A stretch of DNA of 64,000 bases from Rhizopus arrhizus (Eukaryota > Mucoromycota > Mucoromycetes > Mucorales > Rhizopodaceae), in NCBI GenBank assembly GCA_024220505.1, contig JAKZZE010000009.1:1808001-1872000 (forward strand). Reading direction: 5' to 3'. Both the position numbers and the translations under genes were made by a program. Positions 1-12,323 of this stretch are shown here, piece after piece (position 1 is the first letter of the stretch; each line of letters begins with the position of its first letter). The notes beneath the pieces are model-generated. The model searched no databases. It was not told where the DNA came from and saw nothing but the letters and a program-made list of their open reading frames with translations.

Positions 1-347
1 CGGCATTCGGTTGGATATGTTCTTCTCTTTAACGTAGTTGTGTCTCGCTCGCTGACCATAGGTTGAAAAAGTTTGACATCCTCAAGCCAATATGTCAATT
101 TGTTACCAAGTGAATTTCCATTAGGATCGACATTAATACTGCTATCGGCATTATCGAATACAGAAACACTGCCAATATCCTGTACAGCATAGTCTAACAA
201 TCCTGGTCGTCCTTCTCCAAACTCTGAGATGCTGTTAAAAGCTTCAATATGAGGTGCAACTACTTCTTGTAGAGAAGGTGTTCCAAATTTCTCGTTAGAG
301 GGGTTACGGAATATACGCTCTCGTTCAACCGTATTGAATGTTGACAT
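1..347 (-). CDS. RPA2: DNA-directed RNA polymerase I second-largest subunit, N-terminal part
   Basis: The open frame starts at the ATG ending at 347 and runs off the left window edge, giving about 115 N-terminal residues. The protein holds the segment VVAPHIEAFNSISEFGEGRP followed by GLLDYA. This resembles the 'PHI-SFN' N-terminal signature of the Pol I beta-like subunit (yeast Rpa135, S. pombe Rpa2). In this family the protein forms the catalytic core of RNA polymerase I with Rpa190 and transcribes rDNA in the nucleolus. The start is supported by an in-frame ATG preceded by an A/T-rich leader with a poly-A/T tract. No catalytic region is visible because only about a tenth of the usual ~1,200 aa is present. 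Pol II and Pol III paralogues are less likely given the PHIEAFN signature. Confidence 0.8.
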   Translation of the reverse strand, partial: MSTFNTVERERIFRNPSNEKFGTPSLQEVVAPHIEAFNSISEFGEGRPGLLDYAVQDIGSVSVFDNADSSINVDPNGNSLGNKLTYWLEDVKLFQPMVSERDTTTLKRRTYPTEC

Positions 348-1064
348 TAGTTATATTTGACTTGGTTTTCGTAAAAAAAAAAAAAGTAATTTGAAGAAAA
401 AAATATTAAAAACTGTGACGTGAAAAAGTAAAGTCACAGTAATGCATTTTTCCGTGTCAGGACAATACTGATTAAATTTTTTTAAATGAGCGCACGGTGT
501 CTTTAATGCACCTTAATCGCCCAAGTCAGACCAAAAAAGAATAAAAGGGATCGAAAAAAGTAAAAGGGAAGTAAACGAGTAAGAAGGAAAAGATTTGTTA
601 TAGACATCAGTATGAGTTCTGTGACAACCAATACAAGTGTCATTTTTTCGGAAAGAGTGGAGGTGAGGGAGGCAATTTTTGATGATGAAAGGTGATCGAG
701 ATAAAAAAAGAATCAGACATAAGGTGGGCCAGCGGAGAAGCCAAGAGGAAACAGATTGAAAGGAGCGTGGTTTGCGAGTGGGTAGTAAGTTCAAAAGGAA
801 AGACAAGGGATCTTTAATAGTAATCGGCATTTGTAACATTTGAGGCATATCAAGACATTGTATAGTATTTCTCTTGGAAAGAGAACGGTCAGGACAGAAC
901 AATACTGCACGTATTTTTCAAATAATTAAGATTTAGAACTTCTAAAATGAGAAAAGTTTTTTTTTGTTCAATTGAGAAAATGTAATTGAATTGATGAGAA
1001 AACAAAGGCAGTAATTGGAAAATATCTTTTTTGTAACACATCTTATTACAGCTTAAAAACAATA
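348..1064. other. Intergenic region, no supported gene
   Basis: This A/T-rich spacer lies upstream of the RNA polymerase I subunit gene. An open frame of 129 codons exists on the minus strand at 513-902, but its composition (Phe/Ser/Leu/Pro-rich, no domain) looks like chance or decayed sequence. Nothing else was recognised. Confidence 0.5.
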
Positions 1065-1800
1065 ATGATAATAGAAGATCTCTCTCTTAAAAATTTCAAT
1101 GATTCTGAGGAGCAATCATACGTGGAAATGTTAATGATGAAGCAGATAACTAGCAAAATACAACTGAAAAGAACAAAAAAAATCAAAATACAAGGTTTTG
1201 CTAAAAGCTTTGTTAGTGATACTATAGCAAATATTAATTCCGAAAAGTCAATATCTTACAGATTATACACTGATAAGCAAATTGTCGATTTTATCTCTTT
1301 GGTAATTAAGATGATTCCTGTAAAGGATACTACATCAAGAATAGCTATTACACTTTCCACTGTATATCGTTTTCAAAAGATGTGGAATGAATATCAAAAA
1401 GTTCCTGAGAAGAAGAAAAGAAATCGTGCTAAAAGGATGTGTTGAAAGTAGAGTGCACATCATTTATTATGAAACTTACTAACAATTTTGCTTTCATGAC
1501 TTTAGAACAGATGAGAGAAATCTTGATTGAAATTATTCAAACATCTCTATTTCCAAAACACGATCTTACTGTCTCATTTAAGCACAATACGTTTTAGGCT
1601 TAAAGAAACTAGAAAACTTATTGAGCATCTTAATTCAAACGAACTTCTCAACAAGAAAAATAACATTTCAACCACGGCTAGACGATAAGCACATAGTCTT
1701 TGAGATGAACTGTATTTTTATTGAAGAACATGTTTTCAACCTTCATGTTGGCCATAAAAAGGTTAGTCAAACCTGCGGAAATTGAGGCTTTGAAAAAATA
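1065..1800 (+). pseudogene. Degenerate Tc1/mariner- or pogo-like transposase
   Basis: An uninterrupted frame at 1065-1445 encodes 126 aa. Its middle part (YRLYTDKQIVDFISLVIKM, then a segment ending STVYRFQKMWNEYQ) looks like the helix-turn-helix region of the DDE transposases abundant in Mucoromycota genomes. Past the stop codon, short pieces continue in shifting frames. At about 1700-1760 NCIFIEEHVFNLHVGHK resembles the 'NCVFVDEAGFHLNMRR' catalytic-core motif, and further on a 'VKPAEIEA' piece fits the next part. Several stops and frame changes show it is dead. No terminal inverted repeats were identified. Assignment to a superfamily rests on motif memory and is tentative. Confidence 0.5.
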
Positions 1801-4791
1801 AGAAAAGGAACGACAGATACTTTTCGCAATAACGCAGAATAAAAAGGCATTGATCAATAAAAAAATCCTTTTTGGATAGTTTTATTTACCTGAATTTCTT
1901 TGAAAAATATTAGCCCCATATGAAGAAGAGTATGAATACCATCATGGACTGAATAGAGCAATAATAAAAGCATGTGTATTTCGTCTGTCTTTCAATTTAT
2001 GGCCACTCTCTGTGTATGACTGCACTATGTTCATGCAATTAAGGCTCTGTGTTATGAATGCTTTTCCATCACTAAATACTTTCATTAGTCCATGCTATTT
2101 GATCAAAAACTTCAAAGAGTAAACTTATGATTTTTTTTTCTGTTCTCTTCTAAGCAGAGCATTTGTGCTATAAAAATATCAAAGAAAGAAGCAACCGAAT
2201 ATTTTAGGCAAAAGATTAACGCTAAACATACAAGGAGTATTGAGGGTATTCTTAAACTAAAGCATTTAATGCATAGTTGAAACCTTACCGAAAACTATAC
2301 TTCATCATAAAAATAAAGAAATACAGAGATTGTAATCAGCATGGCCATGAAACTAAAGCATTCAATGCATGTCCTTTATATGATAAAGGTAATAAGTTCA
2401 TAGTCCTTGATAAAATATGATCAACTTGTCGTTATAAATAGACAATAAAAAAAAAGAGAGCGTCAAAATGAAAAGTATAGGTGTGAAACAAAAGTAGCAG
2501 TCAAAAGGAAAGAGGAAACGATTAGAATCCGAAAAGCAAGATAAAAAACGAATCTTCAATTGTAGCAAATATGGCAAGAAGCGACACAGGGATTCAAGGT
2601 TCAAAGAGTGCGAGTATCATAACAAGGTCATGAATGAAATGATGGTAGAAAAGCTGGGAAATGGCTTTAAATGATATACAAGAAAAGTTTACTCGTTATC
2701 TGTTATAAGGCCACAGTATTAAGATGTTCTCAGGCTAACAAGCTAATGAAGGATGCATTTCTTGTGTTACAACATTCTTTTTAACAAAATCTGCATTTTA
2801 GATGAAGATACAAAATACGACCTAATGAAGAGATTTAAGAATCTAATTTATATAAAAGAGGGCCAGGAATATTCTATGGTGATATAATCTTCTTTTCCTC
2901 CATCCTGTTGTTCTTTATATTTATACTAACAACTATTTAACCAAATACGCTATTGAAAAAATGAATGTAGCCCATACCCGCTAAGTTGTCACTTCCTGCT
3001 TTTATTATTAATAAAAAGTATCCTATACTTTGAAGTATAATATAACAATTGATGTTTACTTTTTAGATATAATGCCTGTTATTTTCACTCTAAGAAGCCA
3101 CATTTCAATTGGAAACGTTTTCCTTTTGGAATGAATTGAACTTTGTTTAAATAGAATTCCATAGTACCTACTTTGAGTGAAAGGAATTACAAATGTTATA
3201 ATTATATAGTCGATTAATTTTATATCCAATACTTTTAAAAACTAATTTCTTCAAATCGAATTTGCTAGACTATATTACGTGTTACTCATCTCATATTAGA
3301 AAGCGTACGTTGTAGATAATAGCGACCTGCGTCTTTGGAAGTCAGATACATTTCATATTCCTACGTCTATAATATAATAACTATAGTTAGTTTTTGATAG
3401 AAATTGAAATGGTTGCTATCACTCCTTTACAAAATCTGCATTTGTCAGAAGCATACTATGTAATTATTTTGTATATAGTTGGTTCCCAATTTTGTAATAG
3501 TATACGCGAGTACGTAGAGTAAAAGATGGATTGTCTACTAAAACAATATTTTAATTTTAGCTAAACATGACCCTTTAGGCTGTCTTATGGGCTTTTCTTT
3601 TATTAAAGAAGAGAGAGGCTTAAATAACACAGTACCAGATATAGAAAATTGTGTATTCACAATAAGGTATACTTGATTGATAGATTTTTTTTTGAATGAA
3701 ATTGTATAAGTTTGTTGCGATTATTATTGAACAGTAAAGAAACTTAGAGAAAAAAGAGGCATTTCTATTTAATGATGAGAGAGCTTTACAGGCTAAACTA
3801 ATCACAGAATTTATCACAAGCATTCATAAAACCAGTTTGGCTTGTACGAAAGAGGCTTCATTACCGCTAATATACCGCCTATATCAATTAAGAGAACGGA
3901 GCAAATTATATTTCCTAATGAAGATACACTTTAATCTTGCTAATTAGCTTGTAAAAGGACAGCAGAGAATTCTTTTCTAGGTTCATTATCACCATTAAGG
4001 ACACAATAGTCTTTTTAGTCTAAAAAGTTATTTGTGTAATAAATAGAAAATAAAGAAAGCATTGATCGTTCGTATTTCTTTATGAACACATACAAACATC
4101 ACTCTAGTTTTTAAAGAATAAAAACATTTGATATTTTAGAAATTCTATTTTTATTATGATTATAATCGTATTCTTTACTGCGCTTTAGATGACTAAAATT
4201 ATCTTTAAGCTTTTCTTTGGATAGAATTGAAATGCACCTTCTAATTCAAATGTTACGATCTAGTTCAACACAGCTGTAATGAACGAATAGGTTTTTACAT
4301 TGAAAATAATTTATTAAATTAACTTTTTTTTTTTTTTACTTTCTCACACATCCTACAACTTTATTTAAAAAAACCTCATTTGTTAGGATCTCTTTACTGG
4401 TTTCTTTATCCAAGCCAAACGAACGTGATTTACACATTTTTAGTTTAAAAAGCAGAAAAAAAAACAAAGTTCAATACCCGAAATGCGCACAAAAAATAAA
4501 AGTTCATTGTTTAACGATCAAGATTAATCATTGGATAGTCGGAAAAGGAAATTGTCAAGATTCCCCTTTGCTGCAATTACTCGGGTAACATTTCTTTATT
4601 CTGTTCTTCTTCACTCTTCTCCTACTTAAATTTGATTAAGATGGTTGTACAATATCGAAAAATACTCGTACAACACTAATCCTATTATTAGTAAAAGCTT
4701 TGTTTATTTCCAGGAACAAAAGTATTTATAAAGATTTATTTTTTCCTTTTTTTTTTTTTTTTTTTTTTTTACTTTAAATATCATTCATAGC
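1801..4791. other. Gene-poor region with decayed mobile-element sequence
   Basis: About 3 kb without a convincing gene. Short frames at 2398-2604 and 3620-3823 (minus) lack recognisable domains. At 2561-2634 the plus strand has a zinc-knuckle-like stretch. A near-repeat, AACTAAAGCATTyAATGCAT, occurs at about 2258 and 2354. The last ~100 bp before the CotH start contains TATTTATAA near 4721 and a long T tract (about 4747-4770), probably the CotH promoter and leader. Confidence 0.5.
2561..2634 (+). pseudogene. Possible zinc-knuckle fragment of a dead element
   Basis: In one frame the sequence reads CSKYGKKRHRDSRFKECEYH. This looks like a Cys-His-Cys knuckle in which the second Cys has become Tyr. 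The frame is closed by stops on both sides, so it is at most a fossil. Its position 0.8 kb past the transposase remnant suggests the same or a neighbouring element, but this is inference. Confidence 0.2.
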
Positions 4792-6715
4792 ATGAGATTG
4801 TCACTCACTATAGTATCCTCTTCATTCTTGGTAGCCATTGCACATGCTGCTTCAATACAATTCAATTTGGTTGCTCCAAGTGCAACTGATGTCAAAGTAT
4901 CTGTAAATGGACAGCAGGTTACTCTTACAGCTTCAAACCCTAATGTGCCTTATTTCACTGGATCTGCTGAAGTTGGTGCGTCTAAAACATACAAGGTACT
5001 ACAATTTATACATAAAGTACTTATTTTACTAATAATCGCAACTAGTATGTTGTAGGTGGAACTGAAGAAAGCTTTGATCGTTCTCTCACTGGTATTACAA
5101 ACTCAACATTAAATGATTTTTACAACCGTCCTATTACTTACGCTAACCTTCCTCAATTACCATGGCCAATTGAAAATGATGTAAGTTCGGTTGCAATGCT
5201 TTAAGTTATCTTTTTCTAATTGCCATCATTTAAAAATAGCCACAATGGACTCGCAAAGGAAAGAAAGCTGAAATATTTGACGATAACTACATCCCCTCTG
5301 TATTCTTTCACGGTGATGACAGCCAAGTCCAAGATTTGGTTAAAAACGTGCCCAAAGACAAAGTGACTGGTACCTTGACCTTCATTGGGTCCAATTATGT
5401 TCATTCTTTCGAAAATGTCTCCTTTGGAATTCACGGTGCAGGAAAGAAGCACAACAATGCAAAGCAATCCTGGAAGTGGACCTTGTCTGGTACTGATACT
5501 ATGGGCAATCGTAACCATTTTAAGCTTCGTCATATGGAAGAAGATCCTACACAGATTCGTGAACGTCTTTATGCTGATATCTTGCATGCCATGGGAACCT
5601 ATGCCAATGAGGCCACTATGGTTCGATTGTTTATTAATGGTCAAGGCTTTGGTACCTTCAACATGCTAGACGATATTACTGAATTTTCTTATATCAATGC
5701 CATGTTCTATGGTGGTAATCCTCCTGCTACTTTAGGGCCTCTATTTGATGGTGCAAGCGGTGCAGACTTTGTTTACCATCCTGGTAATCTCGATGGCTAT
5801 TCCTCTTGGGAACCTAATAAGGACAACGCCAACGGTGAAGGCTATGAGGCTTTTGATCCTCTTTGTAAGGCTTGGAATGAAACTGATTATACCGATAACA
5901 CGGCCATTGCCAACTTTGAAAAAATGTTTGATACCGAACACTTTTTACGATTCATGGTGATTGAATATCTGACTGCTCACTGGGATGGTTATTGGATGGG
6001 GCAAACCAACGATGGTGCTTATCGTGATCCAAGTGATAATAACAAGTGGTACTTTTTGGATCAAGATTTTGATGCCACATTTGGTGTCAATTTGGACGTT
6101 CCTGAAAATAAAGAGTTTGTCAGTGTCTCCTACAAGGATTTCCCATCTCGTTACCCTACTAGTGTCATGGCCAATGGTCTTTTACAGAATGCCGATAAGA
6201 AAGCCAAGTTTGAACAGTACTTGACTGAAACCGTCCGTGTCTTGTTCAATAATGTCACTTTGACCAATCGTGTCTTGGCTATCCATAACTTCCTCTCTCC
6301 TGATCTTGAATGGGATCGATCTATTGTTCAACAGTCACCTGGTATTAATTTTGGATGGACCTTTGAGCAAACTTCTCAAAACTTATGGCAAGGTGTCTCA
6401 GCCCCTAATAACAACGGAGGTGGTGCCGACTGGGGCTTGGTTGAATATATTGCAGCAAAATCTCAAGCCATGGCTAAGGAATTTAATATCACTATTGTCT
6501 CTGAACCTGTAGGTCCTTCTGCTGCTAATACGACTACAACTTCTACTAATAATGGTGGTAACACTAATACCGCTACCGGAGAAAGTAAGCCAGTCTCAAG
6601 TTCCGAATCTTCCGGTTCGAAAATTGCTTCTCAAAGCGTATCAGGTGCTTCCCGTTCTGCTGTATCTACCGTCTTATTAGGTGTTACCGTTTTAGTTGCC
6701 ACTGCTATCTTTTAA
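4792..6715 (+). CDS. cotH: CotH-family spore coat / cell-surface protein
   Basis: Three exons (4792-4995, 5046-5180, 5240-6715) give 604 aa; both introns (50 and 59 nt) are GT-AG. Residues 1-19 form a signal peptide ending AIAHA. The CotH kinase-like domain fills most of exon 3. It includes the hallmark MGQTNDGAYRDPSDNNK at residues ~366-382, followed by WYFLDQDFDATFG, whose Asp-rich core is conserved in the family. The tail is Ser/Thr/Asn-rich and ends in a hydrophobic stretch, consistent with a GPI anchor. CotH proteins sit on Mucorales spores and germlings. In Rhizopus some paralogues act as host-cell adhesins/invasins, and bacterial CotH is an atypical protein kinase. Whether this paralogue is an adhesin cannot be told from sequence. 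The start is supported by the signal peptide and by the TATA-like and poly-T leader. Confidence 0.95.
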
Positions 6716-7073
6716 TCCTATTTTACTCTTCTTCACTCTAATCTATTAAACAAGGAGTAGATTAATACCTTTTATTTATTATTAATGCTTTAAATCAATG
6801 TACAATAAAAGTAATCATTTTACTTGAAGCTTTTTGTTATCAACTGAATACATGTGCCAGTCAATATACTCAAAAGGAGAAACAAGCTTAAAATAGATGG
6901 TAAACTTCTTTATGTAACAAGTTTCGCGAGCTGATATAACACATAATTTCATTGTGTATATTTTGTTTTTTTCTGTCTTGTTTTATTAGAAACAAAAATG
7001 TTACTCAAAAAATTCTACACACGAGCTTTTTTAAAATGGGAGTTTGTTACACTGTCTGTCCACTTGTTTTACA
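6716..7073. terminator. Convergent 3' ends of the CotH and NECAP genes
   Basis: A spacer of 358 bp between two convergent genes. It is A/T-rich, with an AATAAA-like signal (caataaaag) near 6802 on the plus strand that could serve CotH polyadenylation. The 61-codon plus-strand frame at 6998-7183 overlaps the NECAP poly-Gln codons antisense and is not a gene. Confidence 0.45.
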
Positions 7074-7969
7074 TTAGAAAAATGATCCTTGTTGTTGTTG
7101 TTGCTGCTGCTGCTTTACTTGAGAAGCAGATGGAGGAGGAGGTAATAAGGGAACAAGGCCATCACCATTGGTGCTGTTATTAGCTGGACGAGGTCTGGTT
7201 CTTTTAGCACCTAAATTACCAATGGTGATATTTATCGTCTGACCATCTTTTAAACCATAATCCTTCTTTGGTGTTGGATCCGCTGCACGTTCGATTGCTT
7301 CTTTTTCAGCACGTAGTTGTCTACCGAAATTACATTTTAAATTTTGGTTGTTTATAAATGATAATTAAACTTTACTTTACAAAGTCTTGCAAGGTTACAT
7401 TAAAATCGAAAGCATCTGATCTTTCCTGGAAACCCATTCCAATAAATGCGTGTCGACCTATTATTTCTTAATATTTTCTCTCTTTTTTTTTTTTTTGCTG
7501 TTTACCTTCATTTTCAATTTTAAGAACAAAATAACGGCTTGAGTCTAACACGGCTTCAACAGAATTCGAATGAATCTCATATGGGCAAACAGCAAATAAT
7601 TCACCTAGAATTTTTTGGTTAGACTTTCCTTTTATTTTTGATGAAAAAGAACTTACCGTTACTATTATCTTCTAAACGAATTTCACACTTTTTCCCTTTA
7701 CTAACAATTCTTAACCGGCCTTTCCATAAGAATGAAGTAGCAAGATCTCCCCATTCGGCAGCTCTATTTTCATATTGTTTAATCACCAAACAGATTTGAT
7801 TATCTAAATCACAAGTACCTATAACCCCTTGCTGCTGTTCTTGGTGGGATTTTATAAACTAATGTCCCCATTTTTCATGTGAGAAACCCAACATGTCTTT
7901 AAAGTAATTTTCTTTTATACCAAAACATTCACGAATGATTAATAACACACTTTCAAATTCTTCCTCCAT
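7074..7969 (-). CDS. NECAP-like adaptin-ear-binding coat-associated protein
   Basis: Six exons (7921-7969, 7819-7858, 7657-7763, 7506-7604, 7376-7457, 7074-7320) join in phase to give 207 aa. The start [15 protein letters not shown], then [46 protein letters not shown] and a [16 protein letters not shown] block match the PH-like NECAP domain over residues ~1-130. Family members work in clathrin-mediated endocytosis and bind the AP-2/AP-1 appendage and other coat proteins. The C-terminal third is low complexity (Pro-rich, then a Gln run) and ends GSFF; I do not see the WxxF ear-binding motif of animal NECAPs. The gene is first in transcriptional distance of a four-gene minus-strand run, 70 bp downstream of AMMECR1. 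Confidence 0.9.
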
Positions 7970-8039
7970 TTTATATTTTAAAAAAAAAAAAAAAAAAAGC
8001 TAGAAAATAAAAATAAAAAAAAGTGAGGATGGAGGAGTT

Positions 8040-8748
<709 letters not shown>

Positions 8749-8826
8749 ATTTTTTTAAAAAAGAAAAGAAAAGAAAAGAAAAAAACAAAAAAAAAAGAAA
8801 AAAAGAGTTTGTTCATCCTATGACGT

Positions 8827-10088
8827 TTATTCCCAGTCACTGTCCTCATCTTCCTGTTGGTTCTTTTCATCTTGTTCCTTCTTTTTCTTTTCGGTATTTA
8901 TCCAATCATCTTCAGTTGTTTGCTGTTGCAAAGCGGAAGATGTTTCTGAAACATGAATAAAATCAGTGTCTTCTGAGCTTCTCTTTGCTTCCTCCTTCAC
9001 CGTATTAGTATCTTCATCATCTGAATCCCATTTGAATTCATTTTCATCCTCTTCTTCTTTCACACCTTGAACAATCAATTGACGCTTTTGTTCATCTTGT
9101 TCTATTTTCCATGCGTGATAAAAGTACCTTTGCCAAAACAATGGATAGCTCACTTGCACAGGCACTGTTATTTTAATTGTAAGCAACTTCTTGTGAAGCT
9201 TTCATAATTTTTATACCAAGTTTGTTCATCATTTCTTGTAATTGAGAATTCGTATTTAGTAATCGAGCAATCTCTTCAGTATATTCATCAATTTTGAAGC
9301 TGTCATTGAATGTCTTTAGTATACCCTTTCCTTCTTCTTTTTCTTCGGGTTCATTTAAATAAGTATCTTCATTGTTTTGCATTTTAGCTATCAATGCTTC
9401 TTTACGAGTTGCACTATGATTTCAGATTAGTTTATATAGTTGCATAAACCATCTATCTTACAATATACGAGGATTGCTGGCTGTTTCTTTTTGTTGTTGT
9501 TCTTGATCAGGTGCTACTACTGTCACTGCATTTTTCAAGGCCGACACAACCTCTGTTCCAAAGTTCTGAAGGTAATGTTCAGCCGATCGTGTGCCTTTTA
9601 TTAAGCCTTCCTTTAGCTGACCCAAGTCCATATTTTCAGGTAATCGAGTTGATTGAACTTGAGCTGGTAATTGCTGTTCGAGTGTTTTCAATAAGCCATC
9701 TTTCAAATGTGAGAAATTAACTGTGTTAATACTAGCCAGGCTTCCTCTAATAAGTTCCAAGCTGTTATCTTCTTGTTCTTCTTCTCCTTCAGCATCTTCA
9801 GTCAATACTTGAGCAAATTCCTTTAAATCATTTTTTGTTCCTTCCACAAATGCTTCACTCTAATTGAAATCGTTAGCAAGTTTTTTTTTTTTTCTTTCTT
9901 TGCTTCTTTTTATTATTGTTATTAAAAACTACCTGTTTTTTAACTGTGTCAACTAAATTTGTCCATTTTTTACTCCAACCCATATTATTAAATGCTTTTA
10001 AAATGACATCGTCTTCTTCATTAGTATTGTTATTATTTGGTCGGTTTTCTGCTGAAGCAGAAGCAGCATACTGATACATATCATCCAT
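8827..10088 (-). CDS. BSD domain-containing protein
   Basis: Four exons (9933-10088, 9462-9859, 9217-9413, 8827-9164) join in phase to give 362 aa. The last intron (9165-9216) is needed to connect MMNKL to VPVQVSYPLFWQRYFYHAWK. That block is the BSD core, with its invariant Phe-Trp pair and basic tail, at residues ~250-290. The upstream part has an amphipathic helical region with an Ala/Glu/Leu pattern, as in SYAP1-type BSD proteins. The C-terminal ~70 residues are very acidic (Asp/Glu/Ser) and end DSDWE. BSD proteins of this architecture act in trafficking and signalling, whereas TFIIH-type BSD proteins have tandem domains not seen here. The exact role is unknown. The start codon lies only 46 bp from the stop of the next upstream gene. 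Confidence 0.85.
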
Positions 10089-10134
10089 ATTTTATTTATG
10101 TTTTATAAAAAAAAGAAAAAAGGGAGAAAGGAAG

Positions 10135-11132
10135 TTAATGCGTGACTTTATCCGATGGCTGGTGTAACTCTTCTTCATATTGATTGTAGGCGGCGTTTGC
10201 TTTTAGTAAAGCAGCGCATCCTGTATAAAACAATTCAGCGAAAATATGATGAACTTCATAATGTTCATCTAATTCAATAGCTTTAGCAAGGCCTAGTTGA
10301 GTAATATTAATGGCTCTTTCTCTAATAGAACAAGTTTCATCCACTTTTAAAAGACCAATTTTAGCCATCTGGATTACACTTGAAATCAAATCTATGCACA
10401 TGTACATATATCAGTAACCTATTTGAATACTTCTTCCCCCCCCCCCCTTTATTTACTTGGTATAGGGCTTTTCTTGAGTGCAATAGCGCCTTGTTCAGCT
10501 GCTTGAATGATTAGTTCAGACAAGCCACCTAGTGCTTTTTTTCTTTGCTCATATGTTAATTTTTGCTTTTTGCGTGATTCTTCCACGGTTTGTAATACTA
10601 GATGATTCCTTTGCTTAAATTCCAGTAGTTTTGCCTCCAAAGTGCTTTTAATCAAAGGATCTGAATCAACTTTGGATGATGTTAGGATATACATGTGTTT
10701 ATCTTTGTTCGTTTTCTTACTTGGTAAAGAAGCTAATATTTTTTCAAGGCCCAACATGTACAAATTTATGGACATTTCTTGATTTTTAGTATCATGATGA
10801 TTGACTTGCGCAGCCATTTTTATAAGAGAAACACCTTCTTCAATCTGTCGTTTATCCAACAAACATTGTTCTTGTTCTATTTTATGTACTTCTTCTTCCC
10901 CTTGTACTGTCGCACTGCTACTGCTGAAGCTCGTGCTTCTCCAAACATAGTCAGATATTTGTGTTAGTGTCGAAGGAGTAGAAATTGCTTTTTCGTAGGA
11001 AGGTGGGGGGTGATCTGGAGTATAAATTTTCTCATTATGTTTAAAGCACCAGTCTGAAGCTTGTCTAATAGGACTACCTACAACAGGTATCTTCTCTGCA
11101 CTAGTAAGCACGTATGAAATCAAGGAACTCAT
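10135..11132 (-). CDS. MIT-domain-like protein
   Basis: Two exons (10457-11132 and 10135-10391) give 310 aa. A G-rich intron (12 consecutive C on the plus strand at 10436-10447) separates them. Start ATG at 11132 is chosen over an upstream in-frame ATG at 11174, whose 14 extra residues are Phe-rich leader-like sequence. Residues ~85-150 (RQIEEGVSLIKMAAQVNHHD, then YMLGLEKILASLP) resemble a microtubule-interacting-and-trafficking helical bundle, as in Vps4, spastin and related ESCRT-linked proteins. The C-terminal exon (INITQLGLAKAIELDEH...) has a second helical repeat of similar type. A PPPSYE sequence near residue 40 could be a WW/ESCRT-interacting PY-like motif. No AAA ATPase domain follows. 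Role in endosomal trafficking is inferred. Confidence 0.65.
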
Positions 11133-12278
11133 TTTTCGGTAAAAAAATGAAAAAAGAAAGGAAAAAGTAAACAAATGTGTAAACGAAAAAGAAAGTTTTT
11201 ATTTATCCCCATTTATGTGCAGATACTACTCACGTGAAGCCACCATTCATTTTCCTTTACCAGCGAATGTTTTTTTTTTCTTTTAAAAGGGAAAAGCATC
11301 ATTAGCCAACCACGACCTTTTGGTTGACTGATTTGATTAATTTGGCTAATCCGAACTTTTAGACAAGCGTTCCTACGTAAAAAATAAACAATAAACAATA
11401 AACAACTTTGCTGACTTTTTCAGTGAGATATTCAACATGAGATACACTCTATATTGACATTGTAATACCCTCTCAATCGAAACTTTTGGTGTGGTCACTG
11501 TTATTGAAAATCAAAGGTTCATATCCAATCACTATCTCATTGTTTTATTCGATAGAAATAAAGCACGTCAATAATATTTCAAGCAGTAAACTTTTGATCT
11601 CTAAGGCCTATTTTAGTATCAGGGTCCTACATTGTTTTATATCAGCGCCCAATGATCTCGTTGTTACTTTACACCTAATTATGTGACCAAGAAATAAGTA
11701 AACATATCATACTGTTTGACAGGTGCTTCATTCTAAAGAATAGAATCCCAAAGATATTCTATTATTATCTGCTACCATCAGTTATATAAGCTTTTTTTTA
11801 TGATGCTTAGATCCAAGTTAACAACACGAATACCAAAAAGAAAGTCAAAATATCTTGACTGCACATCGTTTCGTCAAATTGGCAGTAAAATGTACAACGT
11901 TCTATGACCTATGTTAAAGTACACGAGTAAATAAAATAAACAATCCTAATTTTTTATTTTTTTAAAAAAAAAAAAGAAAAAAAGAAAGGCCTTTGTTTTT
12001 AATTGACCGTCAACAAGAGTACTAAATAGCAAGGAAAAGATAGCATCAGATGTAGTTTTTTTTTTGTTATTTATATTTAATCACTTCCTTTCCAGCTTGT
12101 ATTTATCAATCATGAGCTCGTCGTCTTTTTTAGGATCCTTTGCCTTCTATCAACAAGAGATTATAGGAGAGGAATCCGAGCTCAATGTTCATATTGATTT
12201 TTTTTACTGCTGCTCAAAACACTGTCAGGGTTGTTTGAGGTATTGCTCTAATTGAAAAATTTGATAGTACATATCCTT

Positions 12279-12323
<45 letters not shown>

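Noticed and set aside
513..902. 129-codon minus-strand frame upstream of the RNA polymerase I subunit
   Set aside because: Phe/Ser/Leu/Pro-rich composition, no family resemblance, no splice partner; probably a chance frame in slightly less A/T-rich sequence.
5216..5644. 142-codon minus-strand frame inside CotH
   Set aside because: Fully antisense to the CotH kinase-like domain, without domain or regulatory support.
10436..10447. C12 tract considered as an assembly error or G-quadruplex
   Set aside because: A single G run on the coding strand inside a normal intron is not a quadruplex; splice sites around it are intact.
12112..12255. Small plus-strand frame with a Cys-rich end (47 aa)
   Set aside because: Too short and without homology or neighbouring exons; kept only as a note in the intergenic entry.
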